A stretch of 64,000 bases of DNA from Tachypleus tridentatus (GCF_004210375.1 NC_134833.1:144142127-144206126), one strand, 5' to 3'; shown: positions 46,501-55,699, numbered from the stretch's first letter. The notes: a model not told the origin generated them from the letters alone. Made by a program: numbers and translations.

Positions 46501-49500
46501 ATGGCCCAATCGTTATTCCTATTCGCAAACTTTTAGAAAACTGTACATCTTGGAAAAAGTGCTAGCCATGACTTGTGTATTTAGCTAGTTAGATAAGTAT
46601 TAAACGTAGTTTTTGTGTCTGTTTAATAGCCGAAGAAGCTACATTTCTCCATACCTGTCGAGTCACCGATAGGAGAAACATTTTACGGCCGTGGAGAAGA
46701 ATCTAAAAAGTATGTAAATCACTTAAATTGATTTACAAACAAAAACGACAAAAAACCTGAAAAAACAATACATGTGGTGTTCCGTGTATCTCGACAAAAT
46801 CGTAATTTAAAAGAGCTTCGAAACTAAGACCTTTCTAATCTTTAAAAAATTATTTAATTTTGATGTTTGTTTACTATATACAGTGGAGCGCCATTAAGCC
46901 GCGGACCAGTAAACCGCGAAATCGCTTAAGCCGCTGTAACAAGTCTTGTCCCAAAATTTTTGATGTATTAAATCTACTACCTGGCTTTTTAAAGTTTCTC
47001 ACACTCTTCTTGTCTTTATAACTTCAAGGGGATAATTAAAAAGGATTTGCTTTAATTTGGGAAATAAATAAAATATATTACAATAGAAATCGACCGTTAA
47101 TCTACCTTATCCGCTCTCTATGTCAGCTTTATGGAGGCCGCCATTGTTACCGAATCACACCTCTCCATACATTAAAGTTAATCCGCGGTAAATCCGTGAA
47201 AAAAGTTATCAATAATTAAAGTATTATTTTTAATTCGATAATCCGGTATTTTTATGGAATTGTATAAATATCGGCCACAAACCCAATAGAAATCACTTCA
47301 GTTTCTGAATTAATAGTGAGCATATCATATTGACATGGCGGCCCGCATGTAACACGGGAAGACGAAATTTTACAGGGAAAAGCGAACCATCGCAATGTAT
47401 TGGTCATTTGTTTTAAAACGGCACTTGTCAATTGTATCTGAATAGTCTATACATTAATATTATAATGATCACGCAATGGCCCGGATGAGGCTCCTTGGCG
47501 ACTTCGGCTTTTCAGTCACAAAGTTTTAAGCCGCCGTTAAGCAGGTTGACCCCCCAAATACCGCGGCTTAACGGCGCTCCACTGTACTTGTGAAGTTTTG
47601 GTAATATAAAAGTTGGTAAACTGAGGGGTGAAGTCGTTTAACTGTATTATATACTTATTAAGTTTCGGTAACTGGGAAGCCAGAAAACCGGAAAATATTT
47701 CAGTTAAGTGTACAAATATATATATTTGTCAAGTTTCGTTAATTAAAGAGAAAAAAAAAAAGCAAAAATTTGAAGTATATGTTGTGCCAATGTACTGTAT
47801 ATTATAGAATACTCGATAATTAAAAAGCCGGTAAAAATGTGGTTTCATTCTTTCTAAAAGTAAGACTCTGCCATATTTAGCTTTTTTAATTTAATGAAGA
47901 CGGATATTTAACTGATAAACTGGAAATAATTTACACATTATTCCACTTGTTACAATTAGCACGAATTATTTATTATTAACAAAATGTGGTGCCATATTTT
48001 CATAAACTCGTCGTATTTAAAGTGTTCTCCCGGTCACTGTTAGTGACCATTACCTCGTCGTATTTAAAGTGTTCTCCCGGTCACTGTTAGTGACCATTAA
48101 CTCGTCGTATTTAAAGTGTTCTCCCGGTCACTGTTAGTGACCATTAACTCGTCGTATTTAAAGTGTTCTCCTGGTCACTGTTAGTGACCATTAACGCGTA
48201 GTATTTAAAGTGTTCTCCCGGTCACTGTTAGTAACCATTAACTCCTGTTTGAAGGATGTTTCTATTCACTTTTCTCTTATAACCTAGAAATAACGACTTG
48301 TAATTATATTATTAACTATCGGTGAGGTATAAATATTGCATTATTTTGAGTAATTTTATATTTTTGCTGTTAAAACAATTGGCGTAAAGAATTTGACAAA
48401 AAAAAAAAAAAAAACGAGGAAATCATGAGATTTCTCAGTAAGACACATAGTTTTAATTTGCTTGAAAGCGTGCACTCTGGAGCCAAAACTTTTAGACACA
48501 AAACGCACTGCGGACGCTCTTCATGATTGACATATACCGAAGTGAAACCAAAATTTAGATAATTATCGATATATTTCCGACACTTCTGTTTCTTCACAAC
48601 TTTACCACTGGTCTGTGGTTCACCATCCTTTTCTTTACTTCCACACTTCTTATTAATGTTCGAAAATCTTTCCATTTTTTGTGCACAAGGACAAAAAATC
48701 AACAAAATAACTCACTAAACTTCGCTAGGCCTCGCAGACACTTGATGACAGCACCCATCAGTTATTTTGATAACTGACGGACCCGGAAAGTCGACAGTTA
48801 TTTATATACAAAATCTAAGAAACGAAAAAGTTCGAGAAGCTGGCGCTACTGAGAGTACAAGTGAACAAAAACATCTCAAACATTCGAGAGTGTCATCGAA
48901 AGGAATGTAGCGCGATCTCATGATAAAACTGTGAACTACCTTGAGCTAGGACTTCGAGCGGTGTCCGACAGATGCCGATATCGTTGTGTTTCTCACGAAA
49001 ATTTGAAATATCCCGGGGCGCACGGTTTGAGAACCACTGAATGAAGTTTGTTTGTTTGTTTTTGAATTTCGCACAAAGCTACTCGAAGACTATCTGTACT
49101 AGCTGTCCCTAATTTAGCAGTGTAAGACTAGAGGGAAGGCAGCTAGTCATCACCACCCACCGCCAACTCTTGGGCTACTCTTTTACCAACGAATAGTGGG
49201 ATTGATCGTTATATTATAACGCCCCCACGGCTAAAAGGGCGAGCATGTTTGGCGCGAAGGGGATGCGAACCCGACCCTCAGATTACGAGTCACACGCCTT
49301 AACACCCTTGGCCATGCCGGGCCCTGAATGAAGTAATTCTCTTCGATTTAGTAGTACTAAGTCGGGTAAAAAAGTACAACTAATGTGTTTGAATATGAGA
49401 AAAAAATATAAACATTATAAAATTTTCAAATAGAAAATGAAACAGTTTTATCATGTAGAATCAAGTTATATTTTTATCTTTTTGTTTATAACCAGGTTGG

Positions 49501-51540
49501 CTTCGTTGCTTCCCCCTATCCCTAGTTTGTTCAATTCTGGTTCAGTTTTGGTTATTTCTGGTGTTATGTGCAAAGAATCTTCTCGGTAAGATCCCTCTGT
49601 TTTTGTTTTTGTTTAATTCTAAAATAATGTTATCTTATCATCTGAAATTGAAAATTACACAGTTTTGAAACATTTACTTTTGCTTTGAATGTATAACAAG
49701 TTGATAAAATATTCATTTCATATCTGAGCTTCGAAAGCTTGATAGATCCAATTATTTACTTATTTAGCAATATCCCCAGGGAATTGTTAAAAGAGTTGCC
49801 CCAAAACATAGAGCAGAGAAAGAGAAGTATGGTAAGTCACAAGACATCAGTGCAGTCTACTAAAAGACGTTGACAATATAAACATACGTTACCTTTTGAT
49901 GCCGTATTGCGTCCTTAAGCTGTGGATGTGTTATAAGAGAGTCGGTCAGTCTCTTAGCATGGATAGTGGGTGGTAGGCTGCTGTTGATTGGCTGACTTCT
50001 CTTTGGTCAGTAGCTTGAAATTAGGAATGTCAATAGATAATTTTATTATCTTTACCATAAAATGCAAGATACAATTTTAATATAGTAATGTAATTTTTGT
50101 TCGTTTTTTTTCTTTACAGTTAGGAACATTGATACCTACAATGTGAGAAACAGTTAAATGTTTATTATGTATTGTAAAACAAACAAGGAAACGCGCCACA
50201 GAGCAGTAAACTTAGCGAGGAGGCTATTAAGACTATTATTAGCGAGTAAAGAGTTACTGTTTGAGGTTGTGCGTGGTTAGGGAAAATCTTTATTGAAATA
50301 CGTTGATTATATGGCCAAATATTTTCTTTTTACTTTCGTAGATTTGGCTACCATTTATTTTTGGCATGGTGTTAGAAAGCTTAAATAATTTATTTTTGAG
50401 AGAAACTTGTATACTAATATTGATAAACGATAATTTGGAACACGCCCACGGCCAAACGTAACACAATTTCAACTTGCTAATGTTTGCTACGTTCACGCAC
50501 TTTCCATTAAGAATAATATATTAAATATCTCGCTTTTAACACAAAAACCAACATTGTATAATACATACCTATGTTACAATGACAGCTTTGTTTACAAAAT
50601 TACGTGTATTTCGAACGTATATTCAGAAAATATAAGCCTTAATTTTGGATTCCCTACATAACAGCAATCCAGGCAACAGTTCTATTTCAATTATGGTTTC
50701 GACTTTTGAAACATATTACTGAACTTTATTTTGAAGTAAAGCATACTTTCGAGGGAATTATTTTAATAATTATAGGTGTATTAGTAAAACATAGTATTAG
50801 TATTAGATTCCTTGCTGTGTCAGAAGCTCTGCCTGCAAATAGATAGCTGGTTCAACTGTCTTAAACTATCCCAAATTTAATGATGCCCATGACTTAAAAG
50901 CAATTTAAGATCTGAGATGAAGGTGCTTTACATAATCTCAGTAAGGAAAAATACTTATTTTACAACCAAAATATATATACTTTTATTATTATAAATAACT
51001 TTCAGAAAATCAGTCAACGATAAGCCTAAAGAGTGCGATTAGGCCTTGAACTTGCAAGCTAGCAAAATATTAAACTATTTTTATTCTTTGCGTTTCTTCA
51101 GTTTCTCCTAAACATAGCATTTCATTGTTGCTATCCCCAACTTAACAGACCTTTACGGAATATTTTATTTTTGTGTTGAAGTTTATGAAAGTAAATATAT
51201 TGAATTCTACTTTATTATCTATTTCTTTGCAGCTTTTATGTGTATATGCAAAGTGACAGCTGTCCGGAAGCTGACATTCTTGTATCACATTCTACAAACG
51301 TTTCTAGGACGATTCTGAAGAGAAAGTAGTTGTGCAGATTCGACGGGTTAGAGGATCTTAGGGGAAGGAAGAAATACGAAATATCCAGAGGTTTCCTTTC
51401 TTTACGCGATAGAGAATTTGATATTAATATCCTTTTTCAGTCGTCTAAACGTTGAGTTCCCACATCTGCTGGATCTTAAACGAATCAGGCTTCAACGAAT
51501 GGTAAAGTTTCAGTGTTGCCAAGTCTCGCGAGAAAAATAG
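37455..51540 (+). CDS. tandem-repeat galectin (partial: 5' exon missing)
   Basis: Seven predicted exons are 37455-37543, 42874-43066, 44582-44710, 46630-46709, 49496-49585, 51233-51325 and 51441-51540. Splice borders are canonical GT/AG and phases are compatible. CRD1 (exons A-C) reads GAKIFIQGMV, FSIGLHW, ADILLHL, VVRNT, KWDKEK and ends GEVIICVVQI. This is the order of galectin beta-strands. Of the usual sugar contacts, the His, the Asn of VVRN, the Trp and a Glu remain; the Asn and Arg of the HFNPR motif and the last Arg are changed. Exon D is a linker. CRD2 (E-G) begins SGSVLVISGVMCKESSRF but loses the WGxEE segment. Galectins are cytosolic or non-classically secreted beta-galactoside binders; no signal peptide is expected. 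The start codon and first exon were not found upstream. A gene with a degenerate second CRD, or a decaying gene, are both possible. Confidence 0.72.
37712..37962 (+). repeat. SINE family 1 in galectin intron A-B
   Basis: Head GGCCCGGCATGACCAGGTGG with B box GGTTCGAATCC. Deletions in the 3' body (CGACTAGTCCCTCTACTC). Confidence 0.93.
38160..38252 (-). repeat. SINE family 2 fragment
   Basis: GATAGAAACCTGATTCTAGC and CCCGCTGTGCCATTG mark the head; the tail is decayed. Confidence 0.55.
39108..39200 (-). repeat. SINE family 2 fragment
   Basis: GGTATCGAAACCAGATATTT, then GTGTTATAAGCTTACTGACT. Confidence 0.6.
39883..40004 (-). repeat. SINE family 2
   Basis: GTTTGTTTGAAGATAAGCAC, AAAGCTACACAATGGGCTAT and GTAAGTCCGCAGACG..CCAGTGGGGG in order. 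Confidence 0.85.
40133..40145. repeat. poly-G tract
   Basis: A G run of about 13 bases inside an AT-rich intron. A second run, G(10) interrupted by A, lies at about 40323-40337. Confidence 0.9.
40205..40335 (-). repeat. family 2/3 SINE, diverged
   Basis: AGTAAAGCCACATTAGATTG resembles the family-3 tail. AGATATCGAATCCCG and CACTGTTTCACTTGGGAG resemble a tRNA-like head. Confidence 0.5.
41289..41565 (+). repeat. SINE family 1 in galectin intron A-B
   Basis: Head AGGTCCCAGCATAGCCAGGT, B box GGTTCGAATCC, complete body and tail GCAAAACAAAGCAAA. Confidence 0.93.
41927..42049 (-). repeat. SINE family 3, well conserved
   Basis: GTGTGTTTTTCTTATGGGAA, then AGCCACATCGGGCTATC, ACCGAGGGGAATCGAACCCC and CCGCTGTACTAGCGGGG. 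Open frames across it are shadows. Confidence 0.9.
42874..43066 (+). CDS. galectin exon B (core of CRD1)
   Basis: Acceptor AACTGTTTCCAG, donor GTAAAT. Phase 2 in, 0 out. It encodes the core of the CRD, with FSIGLHW, ADILLHL, VVRNT, KWDKEK and PFLVVISAFSV. The base composition is clearly more GC-rich than the flanking introns. Strongest single exon of the gene. Confidence 0.8.
43596..43677 (-). repeat. SINE family 2, internally deleted
   Basis: GTTTGTTTGTAATTAAGCAC, then AAACTATACCACGGG, joined directly to TTTTAAGTCTACAGACATAC. The middle is missing. Confidence 0.75.
43826..44035. repeat. diverged 115-bp direct duplication
   Basis: CCTAACAGCACATACAAAAC.. and CCTAAAAGCGCATTCGAAAT.. start 115 bp apart and run parallel through AATTAGAA, GAACGTT and CCTCTAA. 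Confidence 0.7.
44234..44365 (+). mobile_element. Penelope-like terminal segment in galectin intron B-C
   Basis: CCTGAAGATGACCTAAAAAG leads into GTCGAAATGTTGTTC, then CCATACCAGCCATCTTGAGA, and ends CAAGTGGGTTTCTCGTCATC. The same modules flank the GIY-YIG fragment near 60 kb. Confidence 0.65.
44582..44710 (+). CDS. galectin exon C (end of CRD1)
   Basis: Acceptor GTATATTTTTAG, donor GTAAGT (consensus). A 129-nt exon, phase 0 to 0. It encodes VEVIVRFLSLKYRL..VGEVIICVVQI. The last part matches the closing strand of galectins (GDV-like motif); the VNG-H segment is replaced. Confidence 0.68.
44871..45025. repeat. diverged about 35-bp repeats
   Basis: GGCGGTAAAATATTAAGTGG-type units with ATTATTA spacers, four to five times. 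Confidence 0.75.
45412..46192. repeat. 46-bp minisatellite with splice-site-like unit
   Basis: About 17-18 units, some shortened, of GTTGAAATATGTAAGTATTG followed by TCTTCTAGTGAAGTAACTTC and CTGAAT. Each contains GTAAGTAT, a consensus 5' splice site, 18 bases upstream of TTCTAG. The array lies in galectin intron C-D. Confidence 0.97.
46630..46709 (+). CDS. galectin exon D (linker)
   Basis: Acceptor GTCTGTTTAATAG, donor GTATGT. Phase 0 in, 2 out. It encodes PKKLHFSIPVESPIGETFYG and then RGEESK, a polar linker between the two CRDs. There is no homology to confirm it; support is the splice sites and phase. Confidence 0.6.
46881..47584. mobile_element. pogo/Tigger-type MITE
   Basis: 24-bp terminal inverted repeats beginning CAGTGGAGCGCC, with one mismatch (CATTAAGCCGCGG versus CGTTAAGCCGCGG), are flanked by TA at 46879-46880 and 47585-47586. 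The 704-bp interior has no transposase frame, so it is non-autonomous. CAGTG ends and a TA target fit the pogo/Tigger group. Confidence 0.85.
48007..48241. repeat. 47-bp tandem array, 5 copies, with palindrome
   Basis: Units start at 48007, 48054, 48101, 48148 and 48195. Each holds GGTCACTGTTAGTGACC, a 7-bp inverted repeat with a 3-nt loop, mutated only in the last unit (AGTAACC). Confidence 0.98.
48399..49039 (-). mobile_element. hAT element, 5' part only
   Basis: The minus strand begins with a CAGTGGTTCTCAAACCGTG terminal repeat ending at 49039 and a leader that matches the second hAT at 55.2-55.5 kb. A transposase start at ATG 48675 follows (MERFSNINKK..). The zinc-finger C-x2-C is intact (RPQCVLC). 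The copy stops inside the BED finger at a poly-T stretch (48399-48414 plus poly-A), so it is a deletion derivative. Confidence 0.82.
49048..49323 (-). repeat. SINE family 1 inserted at the hAT end
   Basis: Complete copy flanked by perfect 11-bp repeats CTGAATGAAGT (49037-49047 and 49324-49334). The left repeat includes the last bases of the hAT terminal repeat, so the SINE came later. Confidence 0.96.
49496..49585 (+). CDS. galectin exon E (start of CRD2)
   Basis: Acceptor TTTGTTTATAACCAG, donor GTAAGA. Phase 2 in, 2 out, as at the equivalent CRD1 border. It encodes LLPPIPSLFNSGSVLVISGV and then MCKESSR, parallel to exon A. Confidence 0.74.
51233..51325 (+). CDS. galectin exon F (CRD2, shortened)
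   Basis: Acceptor ATTTCTTTGCAG. It encodes FYVYMQSDSCPEADILVSHS then TNVSRTILKR, parallel to the start of exon B. The frame meets TAG at 51327-51329. A GTAGTT donor at 51326 would skip it and join exon G in frame. Whether the donor is used cannot be told from sequence. Confidence 0.6.
51326..51440 (+). pseudogene. galectin CRD2 relic now within a possible 115-bp intron
   Basis: In two shifted frames it still encodes galectin blocks. At 51362-51373 GKEE is preceded by a stop where Trp is expected. RFPFF follows at about 51389-51403, and REFDINILFQ at 51411-51440. It therefore was coding. It now has stops and two frame changes. Confidence 0.65.
51441..51540 (+). CDS. galectin exon G (end of CRD2)
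   Basis: The acceptor CCTTTTTCAG coincides with the codons for the ILFQ relic. The open frame RLNVEFPHLLDLKRIRLQRM then VKFQCCQVSREK ends at TAG 51538-51540. VEFPHLL..L..I resembles the galectin VNG-H..F.HRLPL..I segment. Confidence 0.55.
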
Positions 51541-51687
51541 TGATATTGTTGTTCGAAAACAAATCTAAAAAATCGCAACTCGCAACTCTAAAAACATTAA
51601 GGCAACGTAAAAAAAAAGCACAACTATTTTAATACGTTCAAGTCAGATATTACAAAACAATAACAAAACTGAAATAAGCTAGTTCAT

Positions 51688-51693
51688 AATAAA
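51688..51693 (+). promoter_or_regulatory. candidate polyadenylation signal of the galectin
   Basis: AATAAA 148 bp after the TAG stop at 51538-51540. Confidence 0.4.
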
Positions 51694-51699
51694 ACAATC

Positions 51700-52865
51700 C
51701 CAAGAAATGGAAACACTTAACAAAATAATATTTTTAAAATATCTCTGTTCTGCTTTACAGAAGCAGGCTTAGCAATACTGAAAATTTTCATCGTATATTA
51801 GTGCTATAACAAGTTGTAAAGAAATATTCTACCCATTAAATCTACTGCCATCTATTGACCATTTCTACTACACGTTATTACAGTCGTAACTGTCACATTT
51901 AGTAGATCAACGAATTCATTGACAGTTTTCTCAGCGCTCTTGCTTCTGTCGAGTGTTTAAGTTCAGGAATATACTAAAACTTTTTGGTCATTTAAAAATT
52001 TTCTATTAATCTGTCAACGTGCTCAAAAGGTGGCGTTAGTCATTTGTGGGTTTTGCTTATTATCGTAAACTAATAAAGCAAACGATATATTTTTTTAATA
52101 TTCTGCTTTTATACTCACTTATTCAAGCATTTAATAATTCAAACATTAAATTAAATGTCTATAAAAGTCTCTTATATTTCATATTGTTTTGTGTTTAGCT
52201 GTGTATGTGTTAAACTACAGAACATCCAGTAACCTTTCGTTAATCTATTATTTATTAAGCCTTAGGCTTAACATGTGTAATGATAAAAAGTTTAGTCATG
52301 CGATAAAAATATCTGCTTAAACGTCATACTTGAACATTATTTAGATTTTCATTCACGATTTTTCAGAAAATAAGGTTAGAGTTAGTTTCAGTTTAGTTTA
52401 ACGATAACAATAAATCTTACCTGCGAGGGCTAGGATTCTAAAGAAGCTCAGTTATTAGTTTAAAAATTAGAAAAATCGTACAAAAATAATGATCGCGTTT
52501 GACATTTAACATTATCTTCTTGATTAATAACGAAAATAATAAATACTTGCTTGTTATATAGTGCGTCGAGTTGTTGAATTTAAACTAATATTTATTGTAG
52601 TAAAATATGTTTGTTGAATAAAAATTCGTTTTTATTTCAAAACGTTGTTCTTGTATATAACAAAGCGTGTTTAAGTCTTTTACAACTAAACATAGTTACA
52701 TATTTTTCAAATTTAATTTTTTTAAACAAATTATTGTGCTGGGCATGAAATACACAAAAAACAAAACGAGATGAACTGAGATTTTGGTGAAGAAAAAAAG
52801 ACACTTTATTTCGAATTAACTTTACTTACAGTTTTATATTCATATCTTGTGTCAAGAAGTAATGT
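51700..52865. other. unassigned AT-rich DNA
   Basis: Nothing supported. Confidence 0.5.
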
Positions 52866-52869
52866 GTAA

Positions 52870-52950
52870 TGCCTAAAGTAGCCTAAAATCAGGGATTCAA
52901 TTCCCCTCAGTGGACACAGGAGATAACTCTATGCGGCTTTGCTATAAACA
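52870..52950 (+). repeat. SINE family 3 fragment
   Basis: CCTAAAATCAGGGATTCAAT, TCCCCTCAGTGGACACAGG and CGGCTTTGCTATAAACA, with the 5' head missing. Confidence 0.65.
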
Positions 52951-53285
52951 TAAAACAAAAACCAACACACATAAACATAAAGACAACCTAAAAAAAAGCA
53001 CAATAGTTTTAATACATACAAGCATTTAATAAATATTATTAACCAAGTAAGCCTATCCCAAACTTTTCCGATTCATGGTGCTCTTAGTGTCTCAGCAATT
53101 TTTTCACTGTGTCCCTAGGCATAAAAATCAAACAAATCTAACAGTTGCGATTATTAAGTAGTTAGGTCTAAACATCTTAATCCTTAATAAGTATTTATGC
53201 CCTAACAAATTAGTAGGTGTTTGAAAGAATAATACACGTAAATTGAAAGTAAAAACAATATTTCATTTTTAAATAACCACAATTA

Positions 53286-55149
53286 CTAATGGGATATCTG
53301 CGCCTGTTGAGTACTGCACAGCTTCTCAAACCTTGAAATCAGATTGGACACTGCCACCCTCAATTCCTGTTTCTCATTGATTTTCGCGCGGTACTTGCTT
53401 TTTATCACAGCAATCCATGTATATGATGTCACAAATGGAATTAGAATTCACTGAGTTTCAGCACTTAACAGCGAATATGCATCTTTTATTGATATCTAAA
53501 ACTCAGTTAGTTCGATGCTGCAAAATTTTGTTTCTAAAGTCTTGTCACAAGACGTCTTAATAAGATTTTCTTCTTCTGCAGAGGTAAATTCAGATGGGGC
53601 CTTAGCCTTGAATGGGTCTTGGATTTTCAAACCACTGAGCTGCGTTAGGTGATCCTTAAAAACAAATTTTAGTTCGTGAGTCAACTCAACTTTATTGAAT
53701 GTAACAAACTACTGCAACAGAGGGAAACGGTTTTTGCCACCATCTTCATTCATTTTTCTTCTCCATAGATGTAACTTTTTTCTGAAGGCTGAAACATTTT
53801 GTGAGTTTCAGAAAGCGCGTGTTGTTTCCTTGCAGAGAGAGATTCAATGCGTTCAGTTTTTTGAAGAGATCGCCAGGGATGCTAATTTTGACAAAAAATC
53901 AGTATCCAAGAAGTTTTCAGTACATTCGTGTTCTTCTTTGAGAAAAGAGTAGAGTTCCTGTTGTAATTTATTGTAATAATGCGAGCTGCAGTAGTACAAG
54001 AAAGATGTGTGCTCAGATCCCATATCCTCACACAGTTTTTAAAACACCTCGCCTTCCGTGACTGAGTTTTTATAAAATTCACCACTTTCAACACACTTTA
54101 CAGGACTAGGTTCAATGGAGGACTCAGGTGCTTTGGCACAAGGGCTTTCCTGTGAATTATGTAGTGGGGCCACAGTGCATCAAGAGCTTTGCTTCGTATG
54201 AGTGCCTGCAATCCTCCATAACAGCAGGACGTAGAGCGACTACCATTGGTACAGATGCCAACGCACTTAGTCCAGTCTGAGTTGTTTTTACATATAAAAG
54301 TGTCAAGGATCTCAAGCAAGTATGAAGCCTTTGTACCTGCAGCAATAATTTTACAAAAAAAGTGGGTATTTCGCAATTTTGTCACCATCCACGAACCGTG
54401 TGAAGCAAATGAAGTGAACATCCTTGTTTCTATCTCTAACCTCATTTAGCTGTAACTTTATCTAACTGTAACCTCATCTATCTGTAACCTGATCTATTTG
54501 TAACCTCATCTAGCTGTAACCTTATCTATCTGTAACCTCATCCAGCTGTAACCTCATCTAGCTGTAACCCGAATTCTTTCCCTTTCATTTTTTTTTCAAT
54601 TAGCTGATCGTTAAGGTCTTCGGCCATCTGTTAGATTTTACAACTGATAGCATTGTTGGATAAAAGCACCTTTAAAAGCAGTCTTCCCGCAGTTTCACCA
54701 ACTATAATGTTCAATATATTCACTGCAGCCGATAAAATCAGTTCTTCTGCGATGATGTTAGGCTTATACATTTCTCGACTCTATACGCCACCTTATAGGA
54801 TGGTAGCAAAGTATTGTTTGGTATTGATGTTTTTTCCAAAAATGTACCTTTTTGTTCTTTAAATTCTTTTAACTTTCTGGTAAAACAATCACGGGATTTA
54901 TTAGCCATGTTAGAATGATTGTTCTCTAAGTGGCATTTTAGTTTACTTGGAAGCATGCACTCTGGAGCCAAACCTTTTAGGTAGAATACACACTGCAGAC
55001 AATCTTCATGATTGACATCTACAAGTAAAACCAAAATCTAGACAACTATCGTCATATTTCCGTTTCTTAACAACTTTGCCACTGGTCTGTGGTTCACCAT
55101 CCTTTTCTTTACATTCACTCTTCTTATTAATGTTCGAAAATCTTTCCAT
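53286..55149 (-). pseudogene. hAT transposase with BED zinc finger (ZBED/Charlie-like), inactive
   Basis: It starts at ATG 55149 (MERFSNINKK) and ends at a stop at 53286-53288 after RFEKLCSTQQAQISH. Ordered blocks follow. A BED-finger region (LAPECMLPSKLKCHLENNH) has the H-x4-H pair present but the second Cys replaced by Tyr. NKSRDCFTRKLKE and VAYRVEKCISL follow. A later WTKCVGICTNGSR..ALDALWPHYIIHRKAL segment (54098-54445) corresponds to the hAT catalytic region. The family cuts and pastes DNA and makes 8-bp target duplications. Frameshifts (the first near 55035) and a 16-bp repeat expansion at 54433-54572 inactivate it. Plus-strand frames here are shadows. Confidence 0.88.
54433..54572. repeat. 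16-bp minisatellite within the hAT transposase, about 9 copies
   Basis: CTGTAACCTCATCTAG recurs every 16 bp (taac at 54437, 54453, 54469 ...), interrupting the transposase frame. Confidence 0.95.
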
Positions 55150-55507
55150 TTTTATGCACAGGACTAAAAATCAACAAAATAACTCACTGAACTTCGCTAG
55201 GCCTCGCAGACCTTGATCACAACACTTTTCAGTTATTTAGATTACTGACAGACCCGAAGAGTCGACAGGCATTTATATACAAAATCTAAGAAACGAGAAA
55301 GTTCGAGAAGCTGGCGTTGCCGAAAGTGAGCAAGAACATATATAAAAACATTCGAGAATTTCATCGAAAGGAATGTAGCGCCAACTCATGTTAAAACTGT
55401 GAACTACCTTGAGCTAGTAGTTTGCGCGGTGTCCGACAGATGCTGATATCGCTGTGTTTCTCCCGAAAATTTGAAATATCTCGCGGCGCACAGTTTTGGA
55501 AACATTG
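55150..55507 (-). mobile_element. 5' leader and degraded terminal repeat of the hAT element
   Basis: It parallels 48676-49039 (shared CGCTAGGCCTCGCAGA, TTCGAGAAGCTGGCG, GTGTCCGACAGATGC). The terminal repeat (GCGCACAGTTTTGGAAACAT) is mutated, unlike the copy at 49039. Confidence 0.82.
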
Positions 55508-55699
55508 TATTAAGTACATTAACTTAAGATGTTGGGTAGGTGGCAGATCGTTGCAGAAATGCTTATTTTAATTATTACCAGTTTTTGGAACAACAAAATT
55601 ATTTCCGTTTACCTTGAACAAAATACTATAACAAATACGAAAACATAGATATAATTATACTCAAACTTAAATTAACTTGATAAGAACAATGAACAAAAA

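Noticed and set aside
47341-47420. Transposase start inside the 46.9-kb MITE (ATGGCGGCCCGC..).
   Set aside because: Stops after five codons. A faint resemblance in another frame to a Tigger N-terminus is too short to support.
54246-54449. Plus-strand frames of 60-85 codons across 53.7-54.9 kb.
   Set aside because: Antisense of the hAT transposase.
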